A stretch of DNA of 64,000 nucleotides from Roseateles_E cavernae (GCF_040187885.1 NZ_JBDPLH010000011.1:1-64000); one strand, 5' to 3'. Shown: positions 7,507 to 17,256, counted from the stretch's first letter. The notes: a model not told the origin generated them from the letters alone. Translations and numbers: made by a program.

Positions 7507-9667
7507 GCGGCGGCAGGTCGACGAAGGCCGAGGGTGCGAACTCGGCCGCCCCCGCCGGCCGCTGGCCGGCCGCCCAGTCCTGCAGGGCCGCCGCCGACAT
7601 CGGGCGGGCGAAGAAATAGCCCTGCAGCTCATCGCAGCCCAGCGCCAGCAGCACATCGCGCTGGCCGGCGGTCTCGACACCCTCGGCCACCACGCTGAGG
7701 TCCAGCGCATGGGCCAGCTTGACGACCGCGTCGACCACGGCGCGCGCATCGGCGCTGGTCTCCAGGTCCTGGATGAAGCCGCGGTCGATCTTCAGCTGGC
7801 GGGCCGGCAACTGGCGCAGATAGCTGAGGCTGGAGTAGCCGGTGCCGAAGTCGTCGATCGACAGGAACACGCCGATGCGCGACAGGCCCTCGAAGGCGGC
7901 CTGGGTGGCGCTGATGTCTTCCATCGCCACCGATTCGGTGATCTCGCAGAGCAGGCGCTCCGGCGCGACGCGGTGGCGGCTCAGCGCCTGCTCGATGCGT
8001 GTGACCAGATCGCCCTGGCGCAGCTGGTGGACCGAGAGATTGATCGCGACGCGGATGCGCAGACCGTCCTGCTCCCAGGCCTGCATCTGGCGGCAGGCTT
8101 CGTTGATGACCCAGCCGCCCAGCTCGTTGATCAGGCCGAAGCGCTCGGCAATCGGGATGAAGACATCGGGCGGGATCATGCCGCGCTCCGGGTGCTGCCA
8201 GCGCAGCAAGGCCTCGACGCCGCGCAAGAGGCCGCGCTGGCCGTCGAACTTGGGCTGGTAGTGCAGGCTGATCTGGCCCTCGGCCAGGGCCTGGCGCAGC
8301 GCGTGCTGCAGGCTCAGCTGCTCGGCCGCGCCGGCATCCATATGGCTCTCGAACACCGCATAGGTGTTGCCGCCATTGCGCTTGGCCGCATACATCGCGG
8401 CGTCGGCATGGCCCATCAGCTTGTCACCCGGGCCATGCTCGGGGTAGACGGCGATGCCTACCGAGGCCGCCACATGCAGCTTGCGCCCGCCTATCACGAA
8501 GGCCTGGGTCAGCGACTGCACCAGGCGGTGCGCCAGCGCCGCGCTGTCGGCCACATCGGCCACGTCTTCGAGCAGCAGCACGAACTCGTCGCCGCCCAGC
8601 CGCGCCACCGTGTCGCTGTCGCGCGCCACCGCCAGCAGGCGCTGCGCCACCTCCTGCAGCAGCGCGTCGCCGGCGGCGTGGCCGTAGGAGTCGTTGACCG
8701 GCTTGAAGCCGTCCAGATCGACGAAGAGCACGGCCAGGCGCTTGATCTGGCGGCTGCTGCGCTCGCCGCCGCGCTCCAGCATCGCCAGCGCATGGCCGAG
8801 CCGGTCCTCGAACAGCAGGCGGTTCGGCAGCCCGGTCAGCGGGTCGAGGAAGGCGCGCTTTTGCAGCTCCTGGTTGGCCGATTGCAGCTGGCTGTTGGCG
8901 TCCTGCAGCGAGGCCGCCAGCGCGGCGGTCTTGCCCTGCATGCGCGCGTCCAGGCTGGAGGTCAGCAGGGTCATCGCCAGCAGCGCCAGCGAGGCCAGCA
9001 TGATCAGCTCGCCGAGCTCGGCGCCGTCCAGCTGGTCGGCACTGAGGCAGACGCTGCCCTCGGGGAAACCGGCGGCAGCCATGCCGGTGTAGTGCATGCC
9101 GCTGATCGCCAGCCCCATCACCAGCGCGGCCAGGGCCTGGTAGCGCCGGCCATGCTGGGGCTTGACGCCGCGCAGCCAGAAGAAGATCAGCAGGGCCACG
9201 GCCGAGGCGCCGACCGCTATCGCGGCCGAGGCCGCCACCAGCAGCGGGTTCCAGACGATGCCCGGCGCCATGTCCAGCGCGGCCATGCCGGTGTAGTGCA
9301 TCGCGCAGATGCCCACGCCCATCACCAGGGCGCCGCCGGCCAGCCGGCCGGCCGTCAGCGAGCCCTGGCTGGCCAGGCCCAGCGCCACCGCCGAGGCCGC
9401 CACGGCGGCCACCCAGGACAGCAGGGTCAGCAGGCCGGTGTAGCCCAGCGCGATCGGCAGCGTGTAGGCCTGCATGCCGATGAAATGCATGGACCAGATG
9501 CCCGAGCCCATCGCCACCGAGCCGCCCAGCCACCAGATGCGGGCGACCGCAGCGTCGGTGCTGCGCACCCGCTTGGCCAGATCCAGGGTCACATAGGACG
9601 CGAAGCAGGCGATCAGCACGGAGGCAAGGACGATGCCTGGATCGTAAAGCGGTGTCAGCAAGGGCAT
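7502..9667 (-). CDS. MHYT-GGDEF-EAL membrane sensor, bifunctional c-di-GMP enzyme
   Basis: 721 aa. The N-terminal membrane sensor carries three MHYT-type repeats (MHFIGM near 60, MHYTGMAAL and MHYTGMAAA further on) within about seven helices, as in MHYT proteins proposed to sense a diatomic gas through copper. A linker leads to a GGDEF domain with intact GGDEF (LGGDEF, around 350) and a C-terminal EAL domain with EALLRW, ESVAME, DDFGTGYSS and a late EGVET. Both catalytic halves therefore look complete. No clear ribosome site precedes the ATG at 9667. It is divergent from the FtsX-like gene across a 96-bp gap. Confidence 0.93.
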   Translation of the reverse strand: MPLLTPLYDPGIVLASVLIACFASYVTLDLAKRVRSTDAAVARIWWLGGSVAMGSGIWSMHFIGMQAYTLPIALGYTGLLTLLSWVAAVAASAVALGLASQGSLTAGRLAGGALVMGVGICAMHYTGMAALDMAPGIVWNPLLVAASAAIAVGASAVALLIFFWLRGVKPQHGRRYQALAALVMGLAISGMHYTGMAAAGFPEGSVCLSADQLDGAELGELIMLASLALLAMTLLTSSLDARMQGKTAALAASLQDANSQLQSANQELQKRAFLDPLTGLPNRLLFEDRLGHALAMLERGGERSSRQIKRLAVLFVDLDGFKPVNDSYGHAAGDALLQEVAQRLLAVARDSDTVARLGGDEFVLLLEDVADVADSAALAHRLVQSLTQAFVIGGRKLHVAASVGIAVYPEHGPGDKLMGHADAAMYAAKRNGGNTYAVFESHMDAGAAEQLSLQHALRQALAEGQISLHYQPKFDGQRGLLRGVEALLRWQHPERGMIPPDVFIPIAERFGLINELGGWVINEACRQMQAWEQDGLRIRVAINLSVHQLRQGDLVTRIEQALSRHRVAPERLLCEITESVAMEDISATQAAFEGLSRIGVFLSIDDFGTGYSSLSYLRQLPARQLKIDRGFIQDLETSADARAVVDAVVKLAHALDLSVVAEGVETAGQRDVLLALGCDELQGYFFARPMSAAALQDWAAGQRPAGAAEFAPSAFVDLPPR

Positions 9668-9763
9668 GGGGGGAGGGGACCGGTGGCGGCCACGCTGACC
9701 GCCTGGTCTGAATATAAGTCAAGGCAGGGACGGCATGGGCGAGTGCCGGTTAGAGTCGCGAGC

Positions 9764-12304
9764 ATGAACAAGCCCGCGCTCATCCCTCCGACTGTTCTGA
9801 CCCTGGCCTGGCGCCAGCTGTGGCGCGATTGGCGCGCCGGCGAGCTGCGCTTGCTGGTGCTGGCCGTCGCGCTGGCGGTGGCGGCGCTGTGCGCGGTGGG
9901 CTTTCTGGCCGACCGGATGGAGCAGGGGCTCAAGCGCGACGCGGCCCAGCTGCTGGGCGGTGATGCGGTGGTCAGCAGCGACCAGGTGACGCCGGCGCCG
10001 CTGCGCGAGCTGGCCGAACGTCTCGGGCTGGCGCGGGTCGGCACGGTCAGCTTCCCCAGCATGGCGCGGGCGCCGGGCGCGCAGGGCGGCGCCAGCCGGC
10101 TGGTGGCGGTCAAGGCGGTCGGCGCGGCCTATCCGCTGCGTGGCCAGGTCAGCCTGGCCGACGGCCGCAAGCTCGGCGCGCCGGCGCGCGGCGAGGTCTG
10201 GGTCGATGCCGGGGTGCTGGACGCGCTGGGACTGACGCTGGGCGAGCAGTTGCTGCTCGGCGAGTCCAGCCTGAAGCTGGCCGGCGTGATCGCCAACGAG
10301 CCCGACCGGGGGGCCGGATTCCTGAGCTTTGCGCCGCGGGTGATGCTGGCCGAGGCCGATCTGGCCGCCACCGGCCTGGTGCAGCCGGCCAGCCGCCTGA
10401 ACTACCGTTTCGCGGTGATCGCACCGGCCGGGCGGGCGGCTGTCGCACGCGAGTTCGAGCAGCAGGCGGCGGCGCTGATCGAGGCCCAGGGCTTGCGCGG
10501 TGTGCGCCTGGAGTCGCTGGAGGGCGGCCGGCCCGAGATGCGCCAGACCATGGACCGGGCCAGCAAGTTCCTGAACCTGGTGGCGATGCTGTCGGCCCTG
10601 CTGGCGGCGGTGGCGGTGGCGCTGGCGGCGCGCGACTTCGCGGCCCGCCATCTGGACGACTGCGCGATGCTGCGGGTGCTGGGCCAGCCGCAGCGCCGCA
10701 TCGCCTGGGCCTATGGCCTGGAGTTCGGCGTCGTCGGCCTGCTGGCCAGCTTGGTCGGCGTGGCCCTGGGCTTTGCGCTGCACTATGTCTTCGTCAGCCT
10801 GCTGGCCGGGCTGATCGCGGTCGACCTGCCGGCCGCCGGCCTGTGGCCGGTGGGCCTGGGCGTGGGGCTGGGCATGAGCCTGCTGCTGGGCTTCGGGCTG
10901 CCGCCGGTGCTGCAGCTGGCGGCGGTGCCGGCGCTGCGGGTGATGCGGCGCGATCTGGGCGCTATCAAGGCCGGCTCGCTGCTGGTGCTGGGCGCCGGGG
11001 TGCTGGGCTTTGGTGCCATCCTGGTGGCGCTGTCGGGCGATATCAAGCTGGGCCTGATCGCGGCCGGCGGCTTCGCCGCCGCGCTGGCCGTATTTGCGCT
11101 GCTGGCCTGGGGCGCGGTGCTGCTGCTGCGCCGCCTGGTGCCCGGGGCGGGCGCGCCGCGCTGGCTGCTGCTGGCGACCCGCCAGGTGGCGGCGCGGCCG
11201 GCCTTCGCGGTGGTCCAGGTCTCGGCGCTGGCGGTGGGCCTGCTGGCGCTGGCCCTGCTGGTGCTGCTGCGCACCGACCTGATCGCCAGCTGGCGGGCGG
11301 CCAGCCCGGCCGATGCGCCGAACCGCTTCGTCATCAATATCCAGCCCGATCAGGGCGAGGCCTTCCGGCAGCAGCTGAAGACGGCCGGCGTCAGCGGCTA
11401 TGACTGGTATCCGATGATCCGCGGCCGGCTGGTGGCGATCAACGGCAAGACGGTGGCGCCCAAGCAGTTCAGCGAGGAGCGCTCGCAACGCCTGGTCGAG
11501 CGCGAATTCAATCTGAGCCATGGCGCCGCGCTGCCGGCCCACAACCAGCTGGTCGGCGGGCGCTGGACCGCCGACGAGGCTGATGGGCTCAGCGTCGAGG
11601 CCGGCCTGGCCAAGCAGCTGGGGCTCAAGCTTGGCGACAGCCTGAGCTTCGACATCGCCGGCAGCATCGTCAGCGGCCGTATCAGCAGCCTGCGCAAGGT
11701 CGACTGGAGCTCGATGCGGGTCAACTTCTTCGTGCTGTTCCCGCGCGCGGCCATGCCCGAGCTGCCCAGCACCTATATCGCGGCCTTCCGTGTGCCAGCA
11801 ACGCCGGCGGGCGGCGAGCTGGACCGGCAGCTCAGCCATGACTTTCCCAACATCACCAATGTCGATGTCTCGGCGCAGATCCAGCAGGTCCAGCAGGTGC
11901 TGGACCAGGTGATACAGGCGGTGCAGTTCCTGTTCGCGTTCACCTTGGCCACCGGCCTGGTGGTGCTGCTCAGCGCGGTCAGCAGCACGCGCGAGTCGCG
12001 CATCCGCGAGTTCGGCCTGATGCGGGCGCTGGGCGCCAGCAAGCAGCTGCTGGCCCAGGTGCAGCGCGCCGAGCTGCTGGGCGTGGGCGCACTGGCCGGC
12101 GCGCTGGCCGGGCTGGTCGCGCTGGCGCTGGGCAGCCTGCTGGCGCGCTATGTGTTCGAATTCGACTGGGGCGGCAGCCCCTGGGTGCCGCTGGCCAGCG
12201 CCGCGCTGGGCGCGCTGCTGGCCCAGGCGGCCGGCTGGTGGAGCCTGCGCGGCGTGCTGCAGCGGCCGGTGATGGTGACCCTGCGCGAGGCGGACACCAA
12301 CTGA
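9764..12304 (+). CDS. FtsX-like ABC transporter permease (YbbP-type)
   Basis: About 846 aa from the ATG at 9764 (MNKPALIPPTVLT); the open frame extends far upstream but only as a shadow of the reverse-strand gene. Features: an N-terminal helix (LLVLAVALAVAALCAVGFLAD), a MacB-like periplasmic region, an FtsX core with three helices, further central helices, a second periplasmic region (VINIQPDQG...), and a second FtsX core with LVVLLSAVSSTRESRIREFGLMRALG. This two-FtsX architecture matches YbbP, which normally works with the ATPase YbbA. No ATPase of that kind lies beside it here, so the partner must be elsewhere. Predicted envelope/lipid-type export role; substrate unknown. Confidence 0.9.
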   Translation: MNKPALIPPTVLTLAWRQLWRDWRAGELRLLVLAVALAVAALCAVGFLADRMEQGLKRDAAQLLGGDAVVSSDQVTPAPLRELAERLGLARVGTVSFPSMARAPGAQGGASRLVAVKAVGAAYPLRGQVSLADGRKLGAPARGEVWVDAGVLDALGLTLGEQLLLGESSLKLAGVIANEPDRGAGFLSFAPRVMLAEADLAATGLVQPASRLNYRFAVIAPAGRAAVAREFEQQAAALIEAQGLRGVRLESLEGGRPEMRQTMDRASKFLNLVAMLSALLAAVAVALAARDFAARHLDDCAMLRVLGQPQRRIAWAYGLEFGVVGLLASLVGVALGFALHYVFVSLLAGLIAVDLPAAGLWPVGLGVGLGMSLLLGFGLPPVLQLAAVPALRVMRRDLGAIKAGSLLVLGAGVLGFGAILVALSGDIKLGLIAAGGFAAALAVFALLAWGAVLLLRRLVPGAGAPRWLLLATRQVAARPAFAVVQVSALAVGLLALALLVLLRTDLIASWRAASPADAPNRFVINIQPDQGEAFRQQLKTAGVSGYDWYPMIRGRLVAINGKTVAPKQFSEERSQRLVEREFNLSHGAALPAHNQLVGGRWTADEADGLSVEAGLAKQLGLKLGDSLSFDIAGSIVSGRISSLRKVDWSSMRVNFFVLFPRAAMPELPSTYIAAFRVPATPAGGELDRQLSHDFPNITNVDVSAQIQQVQQVLDQVIQAVQFLFAFTLATGLVVLLSAVSSTRESRIREFGLMRALGASKQLLAQVQRAELLGVGALAGALAGLVALALGSLLARYVFEFDWGGSPWVPLASAALGALLAQAAGWWSLRGVLQRPVMVTLREADTN

Positions 12305-12332
12305 GGCGCCGGCCGCCGCAGCCGGGTCTGTA

Positions 12333-14333
12333 TCAGAAGGTTTCCCAATCGCTGTCATTGCCCTGCGGCTTGGGCGCCGGCTTCGGCGCGGCGGCCGCCG
12401 GGCGAGGGGCCTCGGTCTTGGCGGCCGGCTTGGGCGCGGCGGGCTTGGCGGCCACCGGCCGGTGCGCGGCCGGTGCCGCCGCTGGCTTGGGCTTGGACAC
12501 AGCCTGGTAGGCCGGTGCCGCATCGTTGTTGGAGAGCCTGAACACCGACACCACCTCGGTCAGCTTGTGGGCCTGGTCCTTCAGGCTCTCGGCCGCCGCC
12601 GCCGACTCCTCGACCAGGGCGGCGTTCTGCTGGGTCATCTGGTCCAGGTGGACGACGGCATCGTTGACCAGGGCGATGCCGCTGCTCTGCTCGGTCGAGG
12701 CGGCGGTGATCTCGCCGATGATGTCGGTGACGCGCTGCACGCTGGAGACGATGTCGTTCATCGAGCTGCCGGCTTCCTGCACCAGGCGGCTGCCGGCCTC
12801 GACGCTGTCGACGCTGGCACCGATCAGCCCCTTGATCTCCTTGGCCGCGTCGGCGCTGCGCTGGGCCAGCGAGCGCACCTCCGAGGCCACCACCGCGAAG
12901 CCGCGGCCCTGCTCGCCGGCCCGCGCCGCTTCGACCGCCGCATTCAGCGCCAGGATATTGGTCTGGAAGGCGATGCCATCGATCACGCCGATGATGTCGC
13001 TGATCTTCTTCGAGCTGGTCGTGATCGCGTCCATCGTCGAGACCACCTGGCCGACCACGGTGCCGCCCTTGGCCGCGGCCGAGGAGGCCGAGGAGGCCAG
13101 CTGATTGGCCGTCAAGGCGGCATCGGCGGTCTGGCGCACGGTGGCGGTCAGCTCTTCCATCGACGAGGCGGCCTGTTCCAGATTGGCTGCCGTCTGCTCG
13201 GTGCGCTGTGACAGGTCTTGCGCGCCGACCGCGATCTCGCTGGACGCGGTGGTGATGGAGTTGCTGGCGGCCCGCACATCGAGCAGGATGTGCTGGATCT
13301 TCTCGGCAAAGGTGTTGAAGGAGCCGGCGATGCGGGCGATCTCGTCCTTGCCGGCCACCGGCAGGCGCTGGGTCAGGTCGCCGCCGCCGGCGCTGATCTC
13401 GTCGAGCGCGGCGCGCACCTTGTCGAGCCCGCCCAGCATCGCGGTCACCAGCCCGGCGACCAGCAGGCCCGCCAGCACCATCACGACGACCAGCGCGATC
13501 ACCGAGGTATTGACCAGGGAGCTCAGCGAGGCCAGGGCCTCGCCCTTGTCGGCGGCCGTGACCAGCACCCAGTCGGTTTCGGCAATCGCTGCGGCGCGCA
13601 TCAGCACGGTCTGATCGCCGACCTTGGCCTCGACCCAGCTGGCGCCGGGCTTCAGGCTGGCTTCCAGCGCGGCCGCGTCGAACTGCGGGCTCAGCTCGGT
13701 GCCGGGCTTCATCGCCAGATTGGCGTCGGGGTGGGCAATGATCTTGCCCTGGCGCGAGGTCAGAAAGGCCCAGCCGGCCGGTGTAGGCTTGATGGACTTG
13801 ACGGTCTCGACCACGCCGTCCAGATAGACATCGGCGGCCACCACCGCCAGGGTCTTGCCGCCTTCCTTGACCGCCTGCGCAAAGGTCACGACTAGGCGCT
13901 TGGTGCCGGCATCGACATAGGGCTCGGTCAGCACCGCGCCGCTGGCGCCTTCCGCCTGCTTGTACCAAGGACGGGCGGTGGGGTCGTAGCCGGGCGGCAG
14001 GTCGTTTTGCGGGGTCGAGAAATGCACGCTCTTGTCGGCCAGACCGACATAGGCATTGTCCAGGCGCCCGGATTTGGCCGCCTGCACCAGCATCGGTATG
14101 GGGTCTGCAATCTTGGCCACAGGCTGTATCGAGCCGACGATGTCGCGCTGCGATCTGACCCATTGGGCAATAGTGGCGCCATGGGCCGCCGCCAGCGCAT
14201 CCAGGCTGGCGTTGACCTGGGCATGGGTGTGCTTGCGCACGATCAGGTAGTCGGCGACGGTGACGATGCTCAGGGTCACCACCACCACCCCGACGCACAG
14301 GCTGATCAGCTTGGTCTTGATCGAATCAAACAT
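12333..14333 (-). CDS. methyl-accepting chemotaxis protein with dCache domain, putative amino-acid receptor
   Basis: 666 aa. TM1 at about 9-32, a periplasmic double Cache domain (about 35-270), TM2 near 275-300, HAMP, then the MCP signalling hairpin with tip IAFQTNILALNAAVEAARAGEQGRGF, an Ala/Pro/Lys-rich linker, and the C-terminal pentapeptide DWETF, a CheR/CheB tether. The Cache domain holds Tyr116, Arg121, Trp123, Tyr124, Tyr139 and Asp168, spaced as in the dCache amino-acid-binding motif described for PctA-type receptors. A good ribosome site (GAGGAG) precedes the ATG. A strong terminator lies just upstream, so it may need its own promoter or rely on read-through; I could not identify one. 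Confidence 0.93.
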   Translation of the reverse strand: MFDSIKTKLISLCVGVVVVTLSIVTVADYLIVRKHTHAQVNASLDALAAAHGATIAQWVRSQRDIVGSIQPVAKIADPIPMLVQAAKSGRLDNAYVGLADKSVHFSTPQNDLPPGYDPTARPWYKQAEGASGAVLTEPYVDAGTKRLVVTFAQAVKEGGKTLAVVAADVYLDGVVETVKSIKPTPAGWAFLTSRQGKIIAHPDANLAMKPGTELSPQFDAAALEASLKPGASWVEAKVGDQTVLMRAAAIAETDWVLVTAADKGEALASLSSLVNTSVIALVVVMVLAGLLVAGLVTAMLGGLDKVRAALDEISAGGGDLTQRLPVAGKDEIARIAGSFNTFAEKIQHILLDVRAASNSITTASSEIAVGAQDLSQRTEQTAANLEQAASSMEELTATVRQTADAALTANQLASSASSAAAKGGTVVGQVVSTMDAITTSSKKISDIIGVIDGIAFQTNILALNAAVEAARAGEQGRGFAVVASEVRSLAQRSADAAKEIKGLIGASVDSVEAGSRLVQEAGSSMNDIVSSVQRVTDIIGEITAASTEQSSGIALVNDAVVHLDQMTQQNAALVEESAAAAESLKDQAHKLTEVVSVFRLSNNDAAPAYQAVSKPKPAAAPAAHRPVAAKPAAPKPAAKTEAPRPAAAAPKPAPKPQGNDSDWETF

Positions 14334-14347
14334 TGTTGTGCTCCTCG

Positions 14348-14388
14348 AAAAACAAAAAGGGGGCCGGACCTCGCGGCCCGATCCCCCC
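14348..14388 (-). terminator. Rho-independent terminator after the second MCP gene
   Basis: Read on the minus strand, a GC-rich hairpin (GGGGG...GGCC...GGCCCCC) is followed by TTTTTGTTTTT. It lies downstream of the receptor gene ending at 14448 and only about 15 bases before the ATG of the next receptor gene, so it separates the two transcription units. Confidence 0.85.
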
Positions 14389-14447
14389 TGAATTCGTTCG
14401 CCGGCGATCTGCTTCTGCGAGCATGTCCGGCGGCATCATTTGTCAAC

Positions 14448-16586
14448 TCAGAACGTTTCCCAATCGCCGTCGTCCTTGGCCGCCTTGGGCGGGCTCAGCG
14501 CAGCGGCGGGCTTGCTGGATTGAGCCGCCTTGGCCAGCACCGTCTGCGCGACCTGCTTGGAACCGGGGCTGGCCGGGCTGCTCTTGGCGGGGATGTGCTT
14601 GGCGGCGGCCGTGCTCGCTTTCGTTGCGGGCGCGGGTGCGGGCTTGGGCAGCGGTGCGGCGGCCGACTGGCCCGGCGCGACCCGGAACACCGAGACCGCC
14701 TCGACCAGGCGATGGGCCTGCTCCTTGAGGCTCTCGGCGGCAGCGGCGGACTGTTCGACCAGGGCGGCGTTCTGCTGCGTCATCTGGTCGAGCTGCACGA
14801 CCGACTGGTTGACATTGCCGATGCCGTCGCTCTGCTCGGCCGAGGCGGCGGTGATCTCGCCGATGATGTCGGAGACCCGGGCCACGCTGGCGACGATGTC
14901 CTGCATCGAGCTGCCGGCCTCCTGCACCAGGCGGCTGCCGACCTCGACCCGGTCGACGCTGGCGCCGATCAGGCCTTTGATCTCCTTGGCCGCCGCCGCC
15001 GAGCGCTGGGCCAGCGAGCGCACCTCGGCGGCCACGACCGCGAAGCCGCGACCCTGCTCGCCGGCGCGGGCCGCTTCGACGGCGGCGTTCAAGGCCAGGA
15101 TATTGGTCTGGAAGGCGATGCCGTCGATCACGCCGATGATGTCGTTGATCTTCTTCGAGCTGGTGTTGATCTCGTCCATCGTCGAGACCACCTGGCTGAC
15201 CACCTCGCCGCCCTTGGCGGCGGCGCTGGAGGCCGTCGACACCAGCTGGTTGGCGGTGCGGGCCGAGTCGGCGGTCTGCTTGACGGTGCCGGTCAGCTCC
15301 ACCATCGAGGAGGCGGTGATCTGCAGATTCGAGGCGGTCTGCTCGGTGCGCTGGCTCAGGTCCTGATTGCCGGTGGCGATCTCGGCGCTGGCCGTGCCTA
15401 TCGAGTCGACCGAGTTGCGCACCGTGCCGATGATGTCGGCCAGGCGCTGGCGCATGCTCTCGGTATCGCGCATCAGCGCGCCGAGCTCGTCCTGCCGGTC
15501 GCTGCGCACCGGCACGCTCAGGTCACCCTGGGCGATGGCGCGCACGCCCTCGCTGAGTGAGGCCAGCGGCTTGGCGACCCAGTTGCGCATCATCCAGAAC
15601 AGGCCGAAGCCCAGCGCCACCGTCGTGCCACCCAGCATCAGCCAGAAGGGCACCAGCGTGGCCCAGTGCGAGGCCATCGCCTCGCCGCGCGAGACCTGGG
15701 CCACGACCCACAGCCCGGCCTTGTCGTTCTTGCGCACGACGGCGAAGTTGTCGCTGTGGCCATTGCCCAGCACATCGGGCGAATCGCTCAGATAGCCGTC
15801 CTCGCCGACCTCGCCGAGCTGCTTGATCAGCTTGGGTGCGATCTCGCTGACCAGCTTGCCCTTGGCCGTCGGATGCGAGGCGAAGCGGGCCTGGGTCGGG
15901 TCCTTGCCGACGCTGACCATATAGGTGCCGCCGCTGTCGAAGAACTTGGCGTCGCCGGCCATCTTGTTCATCGCCGCCTCGAAGGCATCGAGGTCGAAGC
16001 CGATGAAGAGCAGGCCGACCTGCTTGCCGGCATCGTTCTTGACCGGCTCGTAATAGGTCATATAGGCGCGGCCGAACAGATTGGCGCGGCCCGCATAGGG
16101 CTTGCCGGCGACCAGCGTGGCGTAGGCCGGGTGCTGCTTGCCCAGCAGCGTGCCCATCGCGCGCTCGCCCTTGTCGTTCTTCAGCGAGGTGGTGATGCGC
16201 AGGAAGTCGTCGCCCTTGGCGGCAAACACGGTGGCGACGCCGCCGCTGGTGGAAGCGAACTTGTCGACCTGGGTGAAATTGCCGTTCAGGGTCGGGCCCC
16301 AGTCGCGCAGCTCGCCGCTGGTCTCGTCCAAGGTGAAGCTGGGACCGAACTCCTGGCGGAAGGTGCCGAAGCTGCGCTCGACCAGGGTGCGCGAGGTGTC
16401 GTCCATCGCGTGCATCGTGTCGATCAGCGACTGGGTCTTGTCGCCGACCCAGCTGACCACACGTTCATGAGCGACCTTGGTCAGCATCACGCTGACGATC
16501 CCGCTGGTGCTCAGCAGGATCACGGAGAGGGAAACGACGCCGACCAGAGAGACGCGGCGTGCGATCGAAGTAATTCCGGTAGCCAT
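14448..16586 (-). CDS. methyl-accepting chemotaxis protein with Cache_3/Cache_2-type sensor
   Basis: 712 aa from the ATG at 16586, which has an AAGGAG ribosome site 9 bases upstream; an in-frame start at 16625 would sit in the terminator-proximal leader and is less likely. TM1 about 10-32, a large periplasmic sensor with DDFLRITTSLKNDKGERAMG (Cache_3-Cache_2 fusion signature) and YMTYYEPVKN, TM2 near 320-345, HAMP with KPLASLSEGVRAIAQGDL, the signalling hairpin with the canonical IAFQTNILALNAAVEAARAG tip, and the C-terminal DWETF tether after an Ala/Pro/Lys linker. Ligand unknown. Confidence 0.93.
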   Translation of the reverse strand: MATGITSIARRVSLVGVVSLSVILLSTSGIVSVMLTKVAHERVVSWVGDKTQSLIDTMHAMDDTSRTLVERSFGTFRQEFGPSFTLDETSGELRDWGPTLNGNFTQVDKFASTSGGVATVFAAKGDDFLRITTSLKNDKGERAMGTLLGKQHPAYATLVAGKPYAGRANLFGRAYMTYYEPVKNDAGKQVGLLFIGFDLDAFEAAMNKMAGDAKFFDSGGTYMVSVGKDPTQARFASHPTAKGKLVSEIAPKLIKQLGEVGEDGYLSDSPDVLGNGHSDNFAVVRKNDKAGLWVVAQVSRGEAMASHWATLVPFWLMLGGTTVALGFGLFWMMRNWVAKPLASLSEGVRAIAQGDLSVPVRSDRQDELGALMRDTESMRQRLADIIGTVRNSVDSIGTASAEIATGNQDLSQRTEQTASNLQITASSMVELTGTVKQTADSARTANQLVSTASSAAAKGGEVVSQVVSTMDEINTSSKKINDIIGVIDGIAFQTNILALNAAVEAARAGEQGRGFAVVAAEVRSLAQRSAAAAKEIKGLIGASVDRVEVGSRLVQEAGSSMQDIVASVARVSDIIGEITAASAEQSDGIGNVNQSVVQLDQMTQQNAALVEQSAAAAESLKEQAHRLVEAVSVFRVAPGQSAAAPLPKPAPAPATKASTAAAKHIPAKSSPASPGSKQVAQTVLAKAAQSSKPAAALSPPKAAKDDGDWETF

Positions 16587-16623
16587 ATGGGGCAACTCCT
16601 TGGACCCAGAGTCCGTCCCTGTC

Positions 16624-16652
16624 AAAAGAAGGCCCGCTACGCTGGCGGGCCT
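16624..16652 (-). terminator. terminator after cheW
   Basis: On the minus strand an 8-bp perfect stem (AGGCCCGC / GCGGGCCT, 7-nt loop) is followed by TCTTTTG. It closes the cheZ-like/cheY/cheA/mcp/cheW unit 9 bases after the cheW stop and before the next receptor gene. Confidence 0.85.
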
Positions 16653-16660
16653 GAGTGCTG

Positions 16661-17194
16661 TCAGCCGATCACGGAGTCCATCAGACCCATGTCGGCGCTG
16701 CTCATCAGCCCTTCGATGTCCATCAGGATCAGCATGCGGTCGTTGACCGCGCCGATGCCGGTGATGAAGCTGGTGTCGACCGCGCTGGCATTCAGTTCGG
16801 GCGCGGGGCGGATCGCGTCGCGGCTCAGCTCCAGCACATCGGACACCGAGTCGACGACCGCACCGACGACGCGGTTGCGCACATTCAGCACGATCACGAC
16901 GGTGAAGCTGTTGTACTCGGCGCTCGGGCAGCCCAGCTTCAGGCGCAGATCGACGATGGGCACGATGACGCCGCGCAGATTGACCACGCCCTTGATGAAG
17001 TCGGGGGCGTTGGCGATGCGGGTGGGCGGCTCGTAGGAGCGGATTTCCTGCACCTTCAGGATGTCGATGCCGTATTCCTCGCCGCCGAGGCGGAAGGTCA
17101 GGTATTCGCCGCTGGCCGGGCCATGGGCTTTGACGGCCAGATTGCCGGCGGATTCACGGCGGACCAGCTGGGTCGTTTCGCTGATGGTTTCCAT
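16661..17194 (-). CDS. cheW: chemotaxis coupling protein CheW
   Basis: 177 aa soluble adaptor linking receptors to CheA. The CheW/SH3-like fold is readable: EYLTFRLGGEEYGIDILKVQEIR near 30-52, FIKGVVNLRGVIVPIVDLR near 66-84 and a C-terminal LILMDIEGLM. The N-terminal ~28 residues are a polar extension. It sits between a receptor gene and a terminator, as last gene of the che operon. Confidence 0.96.
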   Translation of the reverse strand: METISETTQLVRRESAGNLAVKAHGPASGEYLTFRLGGEEYGIDILKVQEIRSYEPPTRIANAPDFIKGVVNLRGVIVPIVDLRLKLGCPSAEYNSFTVVIVLNVRNRVVGAVVDSVSDVLELSRDAIRPAPELNASAVDTSFITGIGAVNDRMLILMDIEGLMSSADMGLMDSVIG

Positions 17195-17256
17195 GGCTTA
17201 CCTCGTTGTGGTGTGGGCTTGATGATCGAAAGGAGGGCGGGCGATGCCGGCAGGCA

